DNA of 64,000 nucleotides from Epiperipatus broadwayi (Eukaryota; Onychophora; Udeonychophora; Euonychophora; Peripatidae): assembly GCA_028023455.1 (NCBI GenBank), contig JAQFVV010000252.1, positions 1,083,349-1,147,348 on the forward strand, written 5' to 3'. Positions within the stretch are counted from its first letter, which is position 1, and each line of letters begins with the position of its first letter. Below, piece by piece: positions 24,277 to 35,790 of the stretch. A program made the position numbers and the translations under genes. The notes under the pieces were generated by a model. It was not told the DNA's origin. It saw only the letters and a program-made list of their open reading frames with translations, and ran no database searches.

Positions 24277-24529
24277 TTTAAAACATCAAAACAACTAGAG
24301 AGACCAACGACTTTTGCTAATAAAACTCCTACAACATTTCTATAGGGAGAAAAGTTATCAAACACAAAGGATATGATCCAGAGTATGTTTAATTCTAATA
24401 AAAGTATGTTGATTTTTATTTGTTGTAGTGTTTAAAAAAATGAAATGGTGGAACAATAATTTTATTATTTTTTCTTTTTTGAGTGAATGTAAATCAATGT
24501 ACACACAATAAATATGTTTTCATAATTTA

Positions 24530-24592
24530 TTATTAATATATATATATATAAAAAACAACTATATTTTATATATGTGCATGTGTATGTGTGTA
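24530..24592. repeat. (AT)n/(TG)n microsatellites
   Basis: tatatatatata followed shortly by tgtgcatgtgtatgtgtgt. Confidence 0.8.
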
Positions 24593-24719
24593 TTGAAAAG
24601 TACCATAATTTTTTGTTTTGTAATGAAAATTAATTCTATTGAAATCAAAGCTAATCAACAAAATGTGAGCTATTTATTATATATAATATATGTGAAGGGG
24701 ACTTGAAACAAAATGTAGT

Positions 24720-24895
24720 TGATAACAATCAACCCTTAAGCTATTAGCAATCTCAACCTGTCATCAAGGCAATCTCCTACAGGTTATTTTGACTATAGAT
24801 TGAGATTGTTGATAGCTTTATGATTTACTGTTATCATCTATGTTTATAAACCTATTAAAACCTTGACTAAATTATCTTTATTGTCTTACAAAATG
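24720..24895 (-). repeat. Short foldback element, copy 2 (inverted)
   Basis: The reverse complement aligns with 18138-18335, including the flank taagacaataaag, the caagg(c/t)tttaatagg block and the inner inverted repeat around agctatcaacaatct. Two copies in opposite orientation with the same internal hairpin indicate a small mobile foldback family. Confidence 0.75.
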
Positions 24896-26070
24896 TAGTG
24901 AACACTGCACTCATTATAGTTTATAAATATTTTTTTGCACAATTTGAAACTATGTTTAATGGTTAATAAAACTATTAACCATATTCAATTGCAGATACCT
25001 AATATTGATATTAGTATAGAAATATTAACTTATCCTACACCTATTCAATTTTCTTGCTTAGAATAATGTAACTTTAGATTACATACTTACTTGTTACGGT
25101 TTTGTTTCAATTAACAGTTTATTTTAATACTCAATTAATCTATTATTTAGTTTTCTTTTCAACCTAGATAGCAGATCTCATCAGATGAAAAACAACTTGT
25201 TTCTATCATTGCAAATGTGGTAGGATTTTATTTATTGGAAGGTTTTTTTTTCATTTCAAATAATTCATTTATTTCAATAATATTTTTATTAATAAACAAA
25301 AAATATGTTATTTTTATAAATGCTAGTAAGTATTTTTAAAAAAATCAAGTAATCCATATAATGAGAGAGAAATTTTAACATAATGTGTAGGAAAACATGG
25401 ACATATTTTTTTCTGTATTATAATATTAATATTTTAAAATGTTAGTTATTTGTAGTAGTTTTAGAAAACATTAATAATATGCTAATAGTGTATTTTATGA
25501 TAATTAAGGTAATGGAATAAAAAATAATTATTATACTTGAATATTTGTTTTTGTTTTGTTTGTTTTTTTTCTAACATTTTGTCTTTGCTGGTAACTTCTG
25601 TATAATTAACTTTATTTATTTTTTTTGCCATTGCTTAAATTTTCGATGATACGAAAGTTATGTATTTTTTGGTATTTTTATTATTTCCGAAACTCAGATT
25701 TTCTTTATGCTTTTTAACGTATTAGCTAGCTATCAAAGTTTATCTTAGCTACGTTTTTTTGTTGAATTAATTTATAAATCAATTTTTCTTTCTTTCTTGT
25801 TCTCCTGTAGTTTATTAATATTTTCTCTCTAAAATTCATTTCATTTATTAAATTCTCTTAATCGCATAAATCACCGACTGGATATAGTTCTATGAACTGA
25901 GAAACTTTTTTGATAAACGAGATTAATATAAAGTTTAAATAATGTTATTAACTTTTTACTTCTTATATGATTAACTGTTTAGCTATCAAATTGATTAAGA
26001 AAATTATTAATTTATTTTTATAACATATAGCAAATTCATTTTTAAAGTACTTTTTCATTTTTAAATTTTA
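24896..26070. other. AT-rich interval, no gene supported
   Basis: T-rich sequence without recognised family. A possible splice-like or coding signal was not found. Confidence 0.45.
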
Positions 26071-26077
26071 TACGCAT

Positions 26078-26191
26078 GTTAAGCATTGGTGGTCAAGAGG
26101 TCAGTGAGGGCTGCTTTACAAGCAGTTGTCCCGGATTAGCTGGTTCGCTTCCCGGCTGATGCTATGACACATGAGAAAAAATTTTTTTTTG
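26078..26191 (+). mobile_element. tRNA-derived SINE, copy 1
   Basis: A tRNA-like head spans about 26082-26163: AGCAT/ATGCT acceptor pairing, a tRNA-Ser-like TGGTCAAGAGGTCAG A-box region, a CTGCT/AGCAG arm, and the B-box-like GGTTCGCTTCC. It is followed by a short shared tail ATGACACATGAG and an A/T-rich end. A 7-bp direct repeat TACGCAT (26071-26077 and 26192-26198) brackets it. The second copy at 61643-61752 has the same head, tail and start GTYAAGCA, which rules out a plain tRNA pseudogene. Confidence 0.8.
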
Positions 26192-26889
26192 TACGCATTC
26201 ATTAACAATTCAGAAATACTCATACATTACATATATGTCATGCGATATCGATATGTGAGTAAAAATAAAAACAAAAAATATTAAATATGTGTTTAGACTT
26301 ATTTTTTCATAGTGAATTGTTGCAAATTCCTATAAAGCAGTTAGCATCAGTACTTAGAATTGCATATTATCAAGGTTATGCTAATGTAAAGAGCAGAGAT
26401 TAACAAATTACATTTTTATACTACACTTACATACATACATATACACACAAAAGTGTTCATAAAATCTCTTATGAGGTCAAAACTAGGAAGTATAAGTTTA
26501 GAAAATGCTGTGGTACCATAGTTAGCTATAAAAATTTTATCCATCAATTATAGTTATTGATTGTTATTGAGATCTTTATTTATTTTTCTTTTTTCTACTG
26601 TAACAGTTTTTACATAAAGGTATATTTTTTATGTTTTTGTTATATTATTTCTATTTTTCTATGCATTTTTTCTTTGTTTCATTTGTATTTCCTAATCCTA
26701 TAATGGAAAATAAGTAAGATATAGCTTAAGATGTATGTTTAATGATATCATATATGTAGCTTTTAATATGAATAGAATTTGTAGTAGAATTAAAATAGTT
26801 CATCGGTTAAATAATACTAAAATACCTTAACGTTCAAAGATAAGTTGTTGAAGATCTCTAGAGTATTTTTATATCTACTATATATTCTT

Positions 26890-27299
26890 TAACTGAAACA
26901 CAGGCTTGTTATATACCTGTGTCTACATTTGTAATATATAGGGTATATGAGCACAAACTTTCAGATGATCCATCACTCTCCACTCTATCTAATAATACTG
27001 ATACACTCAAGCACATATATGCTGAAAAGATAAATAATCACCAATATACATATTTCATGCTAAACCAGCAATCATCAGTTGGTCCAGATTATCATCTCCC
27101 ACACATATATACTATAAGTGCTCTATGTATATTAAGATAGACGATCTTCATACTTTAATGGACAGGCTCCAATCTACTACACACTCCAACTCTTCAACCA
27201 CCCATCCAATTGAAAATCTGATGATGAAATGCTCAAAGGCAATCCTGAGGCTGAGATTCTTTTCACACCCATGTATATAACAAGCCTGTGTTTCAGTTA
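26890..27299. repeat. Unit bounded by perfect 26-bp inverted repeats
   Basis: 26890-26915 and 27274-27299 are exact inverted copies (core ctgaaacacaggcttg). They enclose the left arm of palindrome P, whose other arm lies outside. The unit may be a small transposon or the terminal part of a rearranged element. Confidence 0.75.
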
Positions 27300-27709
27300 T
27301 TACATTGCAGAAAGGTCTGCCCATCCTTGCATATGTATTAAATGGATTATGTCCTGTACATTTGGGGTTCAGATTAACCTTAGGTCAACATGGGTGTGAC
27401 AAGAATCTCGGCCTCAGGTGGCCTTTGAGCATTTCATCATCAGATTTTCAATTGGATGGACGGTTGAAGAGTTGAAGTGCAAAGTAGATTGGAGCCTGTC
27501 CATTAAAGTATGAAGATTGTCGATATTAATATATATCTGAGCGCTTATAGTATATATGTGTGGGAGATGATAATCTGGACCAACTGATGATTGCTGGTTT
27601 AGCATGAAATATGTATTTTGATGATTATTTATCTTTCAACATATAGGTGCCTGAGTGTATCAGTGTTATTAGATAGAGTGGAGAGTGATGGATCATCTGA
27701 AAGTCTGTG

Positions 27710-27717
<8 letters not shown>
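26944..27717. repeat. Palindrome of family P
   Basis: The left arm at 26944-27274 and the right arm at 27388-27717 are inverted copies of about 330 bp with moderate divergence, separated by about 113 bp. Corresponding frames appear in both arms (LNQQSSVGPDYHLPHIYTIS), but this follows from the duplication and neither frame is long. Partial copies lie at 9040-9300 and on both sides of element B (35705-35790, 52996-53065). LTR element A begins directly beyond the right arm in a (TA)n tract. Confidence 0.85.

Positions 27718-27750
<33 letters not shown>
27714..27750. repeat. (TA)n tract at the left edge of element A
   Basis: Uninterrupted TA repeat ending exactly where the LTR begins with TGTAACG. 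Confidence 0.9.
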
Positions 27751-27753
<3 letters not shown>

Positions 27754-29802
27754 AACGATATATAAATATGTTGTTACATTAATTTAAAATAAAAACTTAA
27801 AAGTTCGCAAATAAAAGTAAAAAACTAAACGCTAAAATTAAAATGTTTGTTAAACGTATATACATTCGCACAGATGCCAAACTTTAAAAATATTTTTTTT
27901 TTAAAAAAAACAAATAAGTATTTGAACGTACTTTTTTTTATAAAAAAGTACAAGATTTAAAAATAAAAACAGGTATTAATTAATGTAATCTGTAAATGGA
28001 AATGATTGTTTATAAATTGTTTGAAAAGCAAGCTAGCTTTGGGCTCTTGTATAATTAAAATGATCTGATGAAAGATAGATAAGAAAATAAAAAGAAATTA
28101 GCTTGACCAATGGAAGCACCAAGCCTCAGCCCGGACCCGAATGAAAATTTGGATTAGTGACATCTTTGTTCATTCAATCTGGAGATTTACTATAAAAAGA
28201 GAAATATTGGGACAGTTCCAGCGTTGTGTGTTTGAGAGTTGTGGTAGGACGCACATACCACACTCTCTATTTAAAAAAAGAAAAAGGAAAAGACTGTGAT
28301 ACCTTGAACCAGCTATTGCCATCTCCAGAACATTATCTTCCAATGGAGGCGTCGTGGGAATTAAAAACAGGAACCTGGACTCTTCTACTATAAGCTATAT
28401 GAAATGAACAGTTATTAAAATCAATTAAGAACTTTCGTCAAGTTTTATAAATTGATAAACAAGCCAACTTAAATGTTAAAAACGGACTCTTATCTGACTT
28501 TTGTAAGTTTTTAAATCAAATTAATAATGTTTAATTTTATATGTTTTCCGATTGATAAAAATCATTTCCATTTTTTTTTCTCTTATTGTATAAATTATTT
28601 GTTGTTTAAATTTTAAATGATGAAATTTAAGGTTGGGTATAGACGTTGCATAGATTCGTTAGCAGTTGATAATGTTGTGGTTTTCACATTCGATTAGAAT
28701 ATATGTCAATGATATCACTGCAAGCATCTTACGATGAATGCTAATGGGATTTGTATATTCCCTATGCAAGTGACGCTTATCGATGACTTTGTATTTTGAT
28801 CGGTTGTGTTTAATTTGGAATGTTTTTGACCATGGAATCTGTGCAGCTGATCTATACTCAACATTTTAAAACAAATTTTATAAAATTCATTTGTGCGAAC
28901 GTATCTAAATGTTAAATTTAAGTCGGGCGTGAATGGCTATATAGTTTTGTAAAGTTATATTAAGGGAGGGTAATCTTAGGTTATTCATTTCGTAGTTGAA
29001 TTGGCTCAATGGATTGGATATATTTGTGTAATTAGTAGATGTAGTATGAGATCCGCTACGGGCAGGATTGCATATATACACCACACACCTTCTGTTTGCC
29101 TATGGATGGGTTTGTAAGTCGGCAGAAGACCGCAGTCCATTCCTATGGAGTTTTTTGTTTATTGTTCTACTTGCCAACAGATGTAACATTCCTGTTGGTG
29201 GAGAGTCAATGTCTTCTCTAATTCTACTTACTGTTCAGATGTACATTCCTGACAGTATAGTATTTTGTGTTGTCGTATCATGCTACATTGAATACATGAA
29301 TGTATCAGATGGATTGGCGCCAGTTTGGTTGCGAAATTTGTTGCCTAAGGTTAAATCAGGGAAGAATATTTTCTTTTCAAATGCAGATCTATGTAGTCTA
29401 TTCATACTTGACTATCTAAATAAAATATTAAACTCATTGAAACTTAGTTAAATGTAAAATTAAAAGTTAATATAAAAATCTAAAATGTTAAACTTATTCC
29501 TCAAAATTTAAATGTTATTTTATATGTGCGTAAATAAATATTTTTATGTGTTAATTTCTGGCAGTGGCTTTTATTTATTGATATTTAAGATATAAATTAA
29601 GATATAGATTTTTATCTCTGCGTCTCCGCTGAGCTAGTGACTTGGGCTAACGATCGGAATATTTAAATAAAGTGGAATCTTAACAGCGCGTATCTGCCTA
29701 CTCTATAAATTTTTCTAGGTTTAAATGCCTAGATGGCGCCTTGTAGAGCAGATATTGTTTTTGCGGTTAGATTCGATCTTCACTTTCATTTCGATCGTTA
29801 TA
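27751..29802 (+). repeat. LTR of element A, left (5')
   Basis: Carries a TATA-type promoter at about 28190 and, near 29068-29451, a 127-codon open frame. The frame is cut by a TAG in the right LTR and broken in the copy at 1018-1945, so it is not under visible constraint. Confidence 0.85.
28189..28216 (+). promoter_or_regulatory. Putative LTR A promoter (TATA box and start region)
   Basis: CTATAAAAAGAG at 28190-28201 is followed 12-20 bases later by GACAGTTCCAGCG, an initiator-like sequence with fairly high GC for the window. The right LTR has the same at 30846-30895, with a 10-13 bp insertion between the two parts that gives a more usual TATA-to-start distance. Confidence 0.5.
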
Positions 29803-29804
29803 AT

Positions 29805-29822
29805 TGGCATCCCAAGTGTGGC
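29805..29822 (+). promoter_or_regulatory. Putative primer-binding site of element A
   Basis: TGGCATCCCAAGTGTGGC begins two bases after the LTR end. The TGG opening matches the CCA end of tRNA primers. The matching tRNA cannot be named from this window. Confidence 0.6.
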
Positions 29823-30407
29823 CTTACCTCAGAGATTGACCCTGAGAAGGGGAATTGATGATGATGAAATTTTCTATCTTTAATAAATCACGAGTGCCCT
29901 GAGAATTTTAAAAGTGAATCATGCCTGTAAATTTTTTTCTGAAATTGTATAAATATATTTGTTGTATTGACGTGGAGTTACAGTTTGAAATTTTGTCTTA
30001 AAAGTGCTGCCAGTAAGAAAAATTGCGCATATGTAGAGATAAATTCGAGGAATAAAAACTAATAAATAAAACGTAATAATAAATCTAAATCATATTTTTT
30101 TTTTTAAAAAAAAGTCTTGTTAAATTAAAATCTAATCGTTCAAACTTGCCTAAGTAATAGTTAAAGGTAGGAGAAATGAAACTTGGAAGGGAGGGGGCAG
30201 AAATTTAGCTGGTAATAAGGAATCAACAGTCAACTTTTTTTTTTGTAATCATTATATTTGTGTGTAATTACTGTTTTGTCTTGTAAAAAAAAAGTTTTGT
30301 CCTTTTGAAATTTTCATATATAATCAATTTGTGTAACGTAATTACTAACACTAAGTAAATTCTTTTTTTTTTTTTTTGTTTTTGTTTTTTGAGGAAGTTT
30401 ACTGATA
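29823..30407 (+). other. Interior of element A
   Basis: No gag or pol motif in any frame. Contains a purine-rich segment (gaagggagggggcag, about 30187-30201) and long T runs. The final bases before the right LTR are ttactgata. Confidence 0.6.
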
Positions 30408-32457
30408 TGTAACGATATATAAATATGTCGTTACATTAATTTAAAATAAAAACTTAAAAGTTCGCAAATAAAAGTAAAAAACTAAACGCTAAAATTAAAA
30501 TGTTTGTTAAATGTATATATTCACACAGATGCCAAACTTTAAAAATATTTTTTTTTTAAAAAAAACAAATAAGTATTTGAACGTACTTTTTTTTATAAAA
30601 AAGTACAAGATTTAAAAATAAAAACAGGTATTAATTAATGTAATCTGTAAATGGAAATGATTGTTTATAAATTGTTTGAAAAGCAAGCTAGCTTTGGGCT
30701 CTTGTATAATTAAAATGATCTGATGAAAGATAGATAAGAAAATAAAAAGAAATTAGCTTGACCAATGGAAGCACCAAGCCTCAGCCCGGACCCAAACGAA
30801 AATTTGGATTAGTGACGTCTTTGTTCAGTCAATCTGGAGATTTACTATAAAAAGGGAAATACAGTTTTTTCGGACAGTTCCAGCGTTGTGTGTTTGAGAG
30901 TTGTGGTAGGACGCACATACCACACTCTCTATTTAAAAAAAGAAAAAGGAAAAGACTGTGATACCTTGAACCAGCTATTGCCATCTCCAGAACATTATCT
31001 TCCAATGGAGGCATCATGGGAATTAAAAACAGGAACCTGGACTCTTCTACCATAAGCTATATGAAATGAACAGTTATTAAAATCAATTAAGAACTTTCAT
31101 CAAGTTTTATAAATTGATAAACAAGCCAACTTAAATGTTAAAAACGGACTCTTATCTGACTTTTGTAAGTTTTTAAATCAAATTAATAATGTTTAATTTT
31201 ATGTTTTCCGATTGATAAAAATCATTTCCATTTTTTTTCTCTTATTGTATAAATTATTTGTTCTTTAAATTTTAAATGATGAAATTTAAGGTTGGGTATA
31301 GACGTTGCATAAATTTCTTAGCGGTTGATAATGTTGTGGTTTTCACATTCAATTAGAATATATGTCAACGATATCACTGCAAGAATCTTACGATGAATGC
31401 TAATGGGATTTGTATATTCCCTATGCAAGTGACGCTTATCGATGACTTTGTATTTTGATCGGTTGTGTTTAATTTGGGATGTTTTTGACCGTGGAATCTG
31501 TGCAGCTGATCTATACTCAACATTTTAAAACAAATTTTATAAAATTCATTTGTGTGAATGTATCTAAATGTTAAATTTAAGTCGGGCGTGAATGGCTATA
31601 TAGTTTTGTAAAGTTATATTAAGGGAGGGTAATCTTAGGTTATTCATTTCGTAGTTGAATTGGTTCAATGGATTGGATATATTTGTGTAATTAGTAGATG
31701 TAGTATGAGGTCCGCTATGGGCAGGATTGCATATATACGCCACACACCTTCTGTTTGCCTATGGATGGGTTGGTAAGTCGGCAGAAGACCGCAGTCCATT
31801 CCTATGGAGTTTTTTGTTTATTGTTCTACTTGCCAACAGATGTAACATTCCTGTTGGTGGAGAGTCAATGTCTTCTCTAATTCTACTTACTGTTCAGATG
31901 TACTTTCCTGACAGTATAATATTTTGTGTTGTAGTATCATGCTACATTGAATACATGAATGTATCAGATGGATTGGCGCCAGTTTGGTTGCGAAATTTGT
32001 GGCCTAAGGTTAAATCAGGGAAGAATATTTTCTTTTCAAATGCAGATCTATGTAGTCTATTCATACTTGACTAGCTAAATAAAATATTAAACTCATTGAA
32101 ACTTAGTTAAATGTAAAATTAAAAGTTAATATAAAAATCTAAAATGTTAAACTTATTCCTCAAAATTTAAATGTTATTTTATATGTGCGTAAATAAATAT
32201 TTTTATGTGTTAATTTCTGGCAGTGGCTTTTATTCTTTTATATTTAAGATATAAAATTTATAGATTTTTATCTCTGCATCTCCGCTGAGCTAGTGACTTG
32301 GGCTAACGATCGGAATATTTAAATAAAGTGGAATCTTAACAGCGCATATCTGCCTACTCTATAAATTTTTCTAGGTTTAAATGCCTAGATGGCGCCTTGT
32401 AGAGCAGATACCGTTTTGCGGTTAGATTCAATCTTCACTTGCATTTCGATCGTTATA
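30408..32457 (+). repeat. LTR of element A, right (3')
   Basis: Direct repeat of 27751-29802 with scattered substitutions and a few short indels. It ends in a (ta)n tract at 32458-32471. Confidence 0.85.
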
Positions 32458-32471
32458 ATATATATATATAT

Positions 32472-35290
32472 TGTTTATTAAGTTTTACCTTCCACTGACC
32501 TACTTAAGCTTTAAAGATAGGCAACTTTTGCCATGAAAATAAATTGACATTAATGCAGAAAATGGAGTTGTTATTTACAACTTTGTTAAAACTGATTCTT
32601 TAAATACTTGATAAATTTACATAATTAATAAAATAAGACATGTTATTAAATATTTAATAATCATAAGTAATGAAGAATAAAATTTCACTGCCGGACTAAT
32701 ATGTAAGTATCAGTTATGATGTTACTGTGAAAGAGACGGGATAGAAAGTCGACTTTTTCAACTAAATTTTCATTGTTCTTTTTTAAATAAAGATTATCTT
32801 AAATTATAATATAAAAAAAAAGCAAAAAAAATATTATTCAATAAAATTTATCAGTTATTTGAACATAATCTTCTTCTGTAGCCATGATCCGTTACAATCA
32901 CTGGCACAGCTTGATATGGCATGTATTATATTTTACTCATTGCTGAAATTTTGTATGTCCTTGTGCATACTACTTGATATTCATTTGATTTTAAAATAGT
33001 TAGCTATGATCCAGTTTATCAGCCACTTTCTTTTAAGTTACACATTTCAACGGTCTACAAATATTTGTTTATTTTTTATTTTATTAAGTTTATTTATTAA
33101 TATAAAAATATTATATATTTTTATTTTGTTTTAATTGTAATATTTATATTTAACTCTTATTACTGGGAGATAGGACTTTTGTTTTGCGTCATGCACTTTA
33201 AGGATCCATGCATAGGAACTTATGCATTTTGTAAAAACGAAATGAAATAATAATTATATAATAGTCAGTTATTAGATTTTCAAATATATATAGAAATCAC
33301 AAAAAATATTTGAATCCGCAAAATTGGAAAAAAAACAAAACAATAAAGATTCTGCAAATGAATGCATTTTTATAATTATGCATGATATTTTGTTTATTTA
33401 TCTGAAAATAAATTTGACAATTTATTAAGAGTTAATTTTGATGTTTTAAAGCTGTTTTATATTATGTTAAATTTATCTATAAATTTTATAACAAATGACA
33501 AACAGTAATAACATTCTCTTCAATGTTCTTTATAACTGCTAGTACAGTATTTTATTATTCCAAACTGGCTGACAGTTAACAGACTTCTTCAGAACTGTAA
33601 CAGGCATAGTATAATAAATGCATTATCATAAAGAATAACAGAAAATATTTCTGCTTTTCTAAATTAAAATCAACAAAAGAAAGTTATCTAAGAACTTCTC
33701 AAAAAAAAAAAAGATTGTCTAATAAACATACACTATGTGAAACTTTAAATGACATTAAAATAATTAATGATTTTGCAGACTAAAGGCAAAAAAAAAATTA
33801 TGGAATAATTGTGTTTCAGTATAAATTTATATATTATAAACATAGATGATTTTATTTTCTTAATACAAACATCTAAAAAAATACATTTTATTAGAATACA
33901 TTTTTACCAAGAGATGATACTATTGTGGATATCCCGATCTGCTTATTATACTCTGTTAAGTTTTTAATATAATTAAAATATAGTTTAAATTAATGCTGAT
34001 TATTGTTTTTTATACTTTTTTTGTTTTTTACACAATGTCCCACATGTGAACTATTTTTAAATGCTTCTATCACTTATATCCTCCAAATTTTAATTGTGAG
34101 GCTAAAGTTTTTATTAACTATCCAATAAGAGTCATAAGCAACTTGTAAAAAATATACTTATTTAAAGTTTTTCTTAGGTGCCTAAACATAGTTTCTTTTA
34201 ATATTAAATTGGTCTTCCAGAAAGCACTCCAAATTTAAATCTATCATAAATTTTAATCAATATGTTTATTCTTATATTAATAACTTGTTGAAGATATTTA
34301 TAATTTTAACTATTTTTTAATTTATTACTATCAGTTATTGTTTTCTTATTTTTTAATATTATTTTACATTGTTTTACACTTTTCACTGTTTATCTTAAAT
34401 CCTATTTTATTTTTTCTGATAACTTTTCCTAACTGAATCAATGTCCATAAAAATATTGACATCATTTTCAAACTGCAGATGATATAAAAAATCTTCATTT
34501 ATTCTTACTGTGAATTTTATTTGTATGTCCACAATGATCAACATAATATATATAAATTGCAGTGTTCAAAGTCAAACAAGAAATGTATATGGTGTAATAT
34601 TGTATAAAAATACATATAATTGTGTAGAATAAAAATAATAACTTTGCACAATGATTATGAATAATAATCATCTAATAATTAAGCATAATAATTATGTATA
34701 ATGATTGTGGGTAATAATTGTATATAATGATTATATACAATAACTCAAGGTATGTCTAACTATCACTTAAACACGTATAATAATAAAATATATATGAAAT
34801 AAAATAGCAATGTAGTTAGGTCATAGATTGCATATCTGGCCTTATAAGATCAGAGAACTGTAAAAATCACTATATATGATATGTAAAAATTTCCATATAT
34901 GATAAAATATGTAGAAGACTCCAGAAATCTTAAGGAGTAAATAAACCCCAGAACTCAGTATATGCACTTTGGTATCAACATAATTCAGAGAATCCTGCCT
35001 CTGTAACTCAAAAAGCAGGACTAGGAAAAGTGCAGGTCACCATGATCTTTTATTATTTGTATATGCTTTAAGTAGGTTATATAAACTTGTAAATATTCTC
35101 AAATGTTATTTAAATTAAACTATTAGCATACCATCTAAATTCTGCCTTTGTCAATTATTTTCTTATTCCTTTGGACACAGCAAACTGGCAGAGTCATCAT
35201 AGGATTCAAACTCAAGTAAATACCTGAACAGCAAACTGTGACAGTCATGACTGAATATCCAGGTACATGTGTGTATAATTTATTGAAAAT
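32472..35290. other. AT-rich interval, no gene supported
   Basis: No protein, RNA or repeat family was recognised in this 2.8-kb stretch. A run of short aataattg/tataatga-like variants at 34640-34745 is low-complexity. Confidence 0.45.
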
Positions 35291-35297
35291 ATATAAA

Positions 35298-35342
35298 TAA
35301 ACGAATGTTTTGACCAGGCCACACTGGTCATCACCCAGGTAA
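35298..35342 (-). ncRNA. Degenerate hammerhead relic
   Basis: On the minus strand GTGATGA is followed by a clear stem II, CCAG/CTGG with a TGTGGC loop, then TCAAAAC where CGAAAC is expected. C3 and G12 are therefore lost. The order and spacing match hammerheads of Penelope-like elements, but this copy should be inactive. Confidence 0.45.
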
Positions 35343-35704
35343 TAACTATTATAAAATAATTGTAGAGACACAATAAACACTGTTGTATAATAATAATGAA
35401 CATTTTATTAATAGAAAATATAATTGTGAAAAATTATTTAGATTAATGAGTATTTAACAATTAATTTCCAAATAGAAAGTAATATATCATTCATATATAC
35501 ATAAATATAACTGATATAAACATACCTGTATCTTTAAATAAGTTATGTAACATAAAGATAGAGAAGACAGACCAATACTGTCTGCTTTTTAGCATTTGTT
35601 GGTATTTATACTTACATATATATATAATATTTAAATACAAGTATATTGTCTATAGTGAACTTAATGTAATTTAGAAGGGATCTGAACTCAGATTTTTGAT
35701 CTTT

Positions 35705-35790
35705 CTACAATTATCCATTCCAGATTGTACAATCAGTACATATGACCACTTTCATGTGAAAAAGGTAAATGATCTCCAATATATATATAT
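35705..35790 (+). repeat. Left remnant of family P split by element B
   Basis: The aaaaggtaaatgatctcc block followed by aatatata matches gaaaagataaataatcaccaatatac in the left arm of the palindrome (about 27024-27050). The sequence continues on the other side of element B at 52996. Confidence 0.6.

Larger units (their letters stand above)
27751..32457 (+). mobile_element. LTR retrotransposon A, non-autonomous
   Basis: Two direct repeats of about 2.05 kb (27751-29802 and 30408-32457), nearly identical by eye, surround 605 bp that encode nothing recognisable. The LTRs begin TGTAACGA and end TCGTTATA, an imperfect inverse. Directly inside the left LTR is a primer-binding-site-like TGGCATCCCAAGTGTGGC at 29805-29822. 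Both outer edges lie in (TA)n, so the target duplication cannot be read. The polypurine tract is weak: only gaggaag at about 30391-30397 precedes the right LTR. A truncated older LTR is at 1018-1945. Long LTRs with a tiny interior indicate a parasite of another element's proteins. Confidence 0.85.

Noticed and set aside
26082-26163. Functional tRNA gene
   Set aside because: Poor cloverleaf, conserved non-tRNA tail and a flanking duplication identify it as a SINE.
27215-27275. CTGATGATGAAATGC in palindrome P read as a hammerhead
   Set aside because: No GAAA box (only GAGA) at the proper distance and no stem I partner after the candidate cleavage site.
29068-29451. 127-codon open frame in LTR A as a gene
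   Set aside because: Interrupted by TAG in the sister LTR and broken in the copy at 1018-1945. No family motifs.
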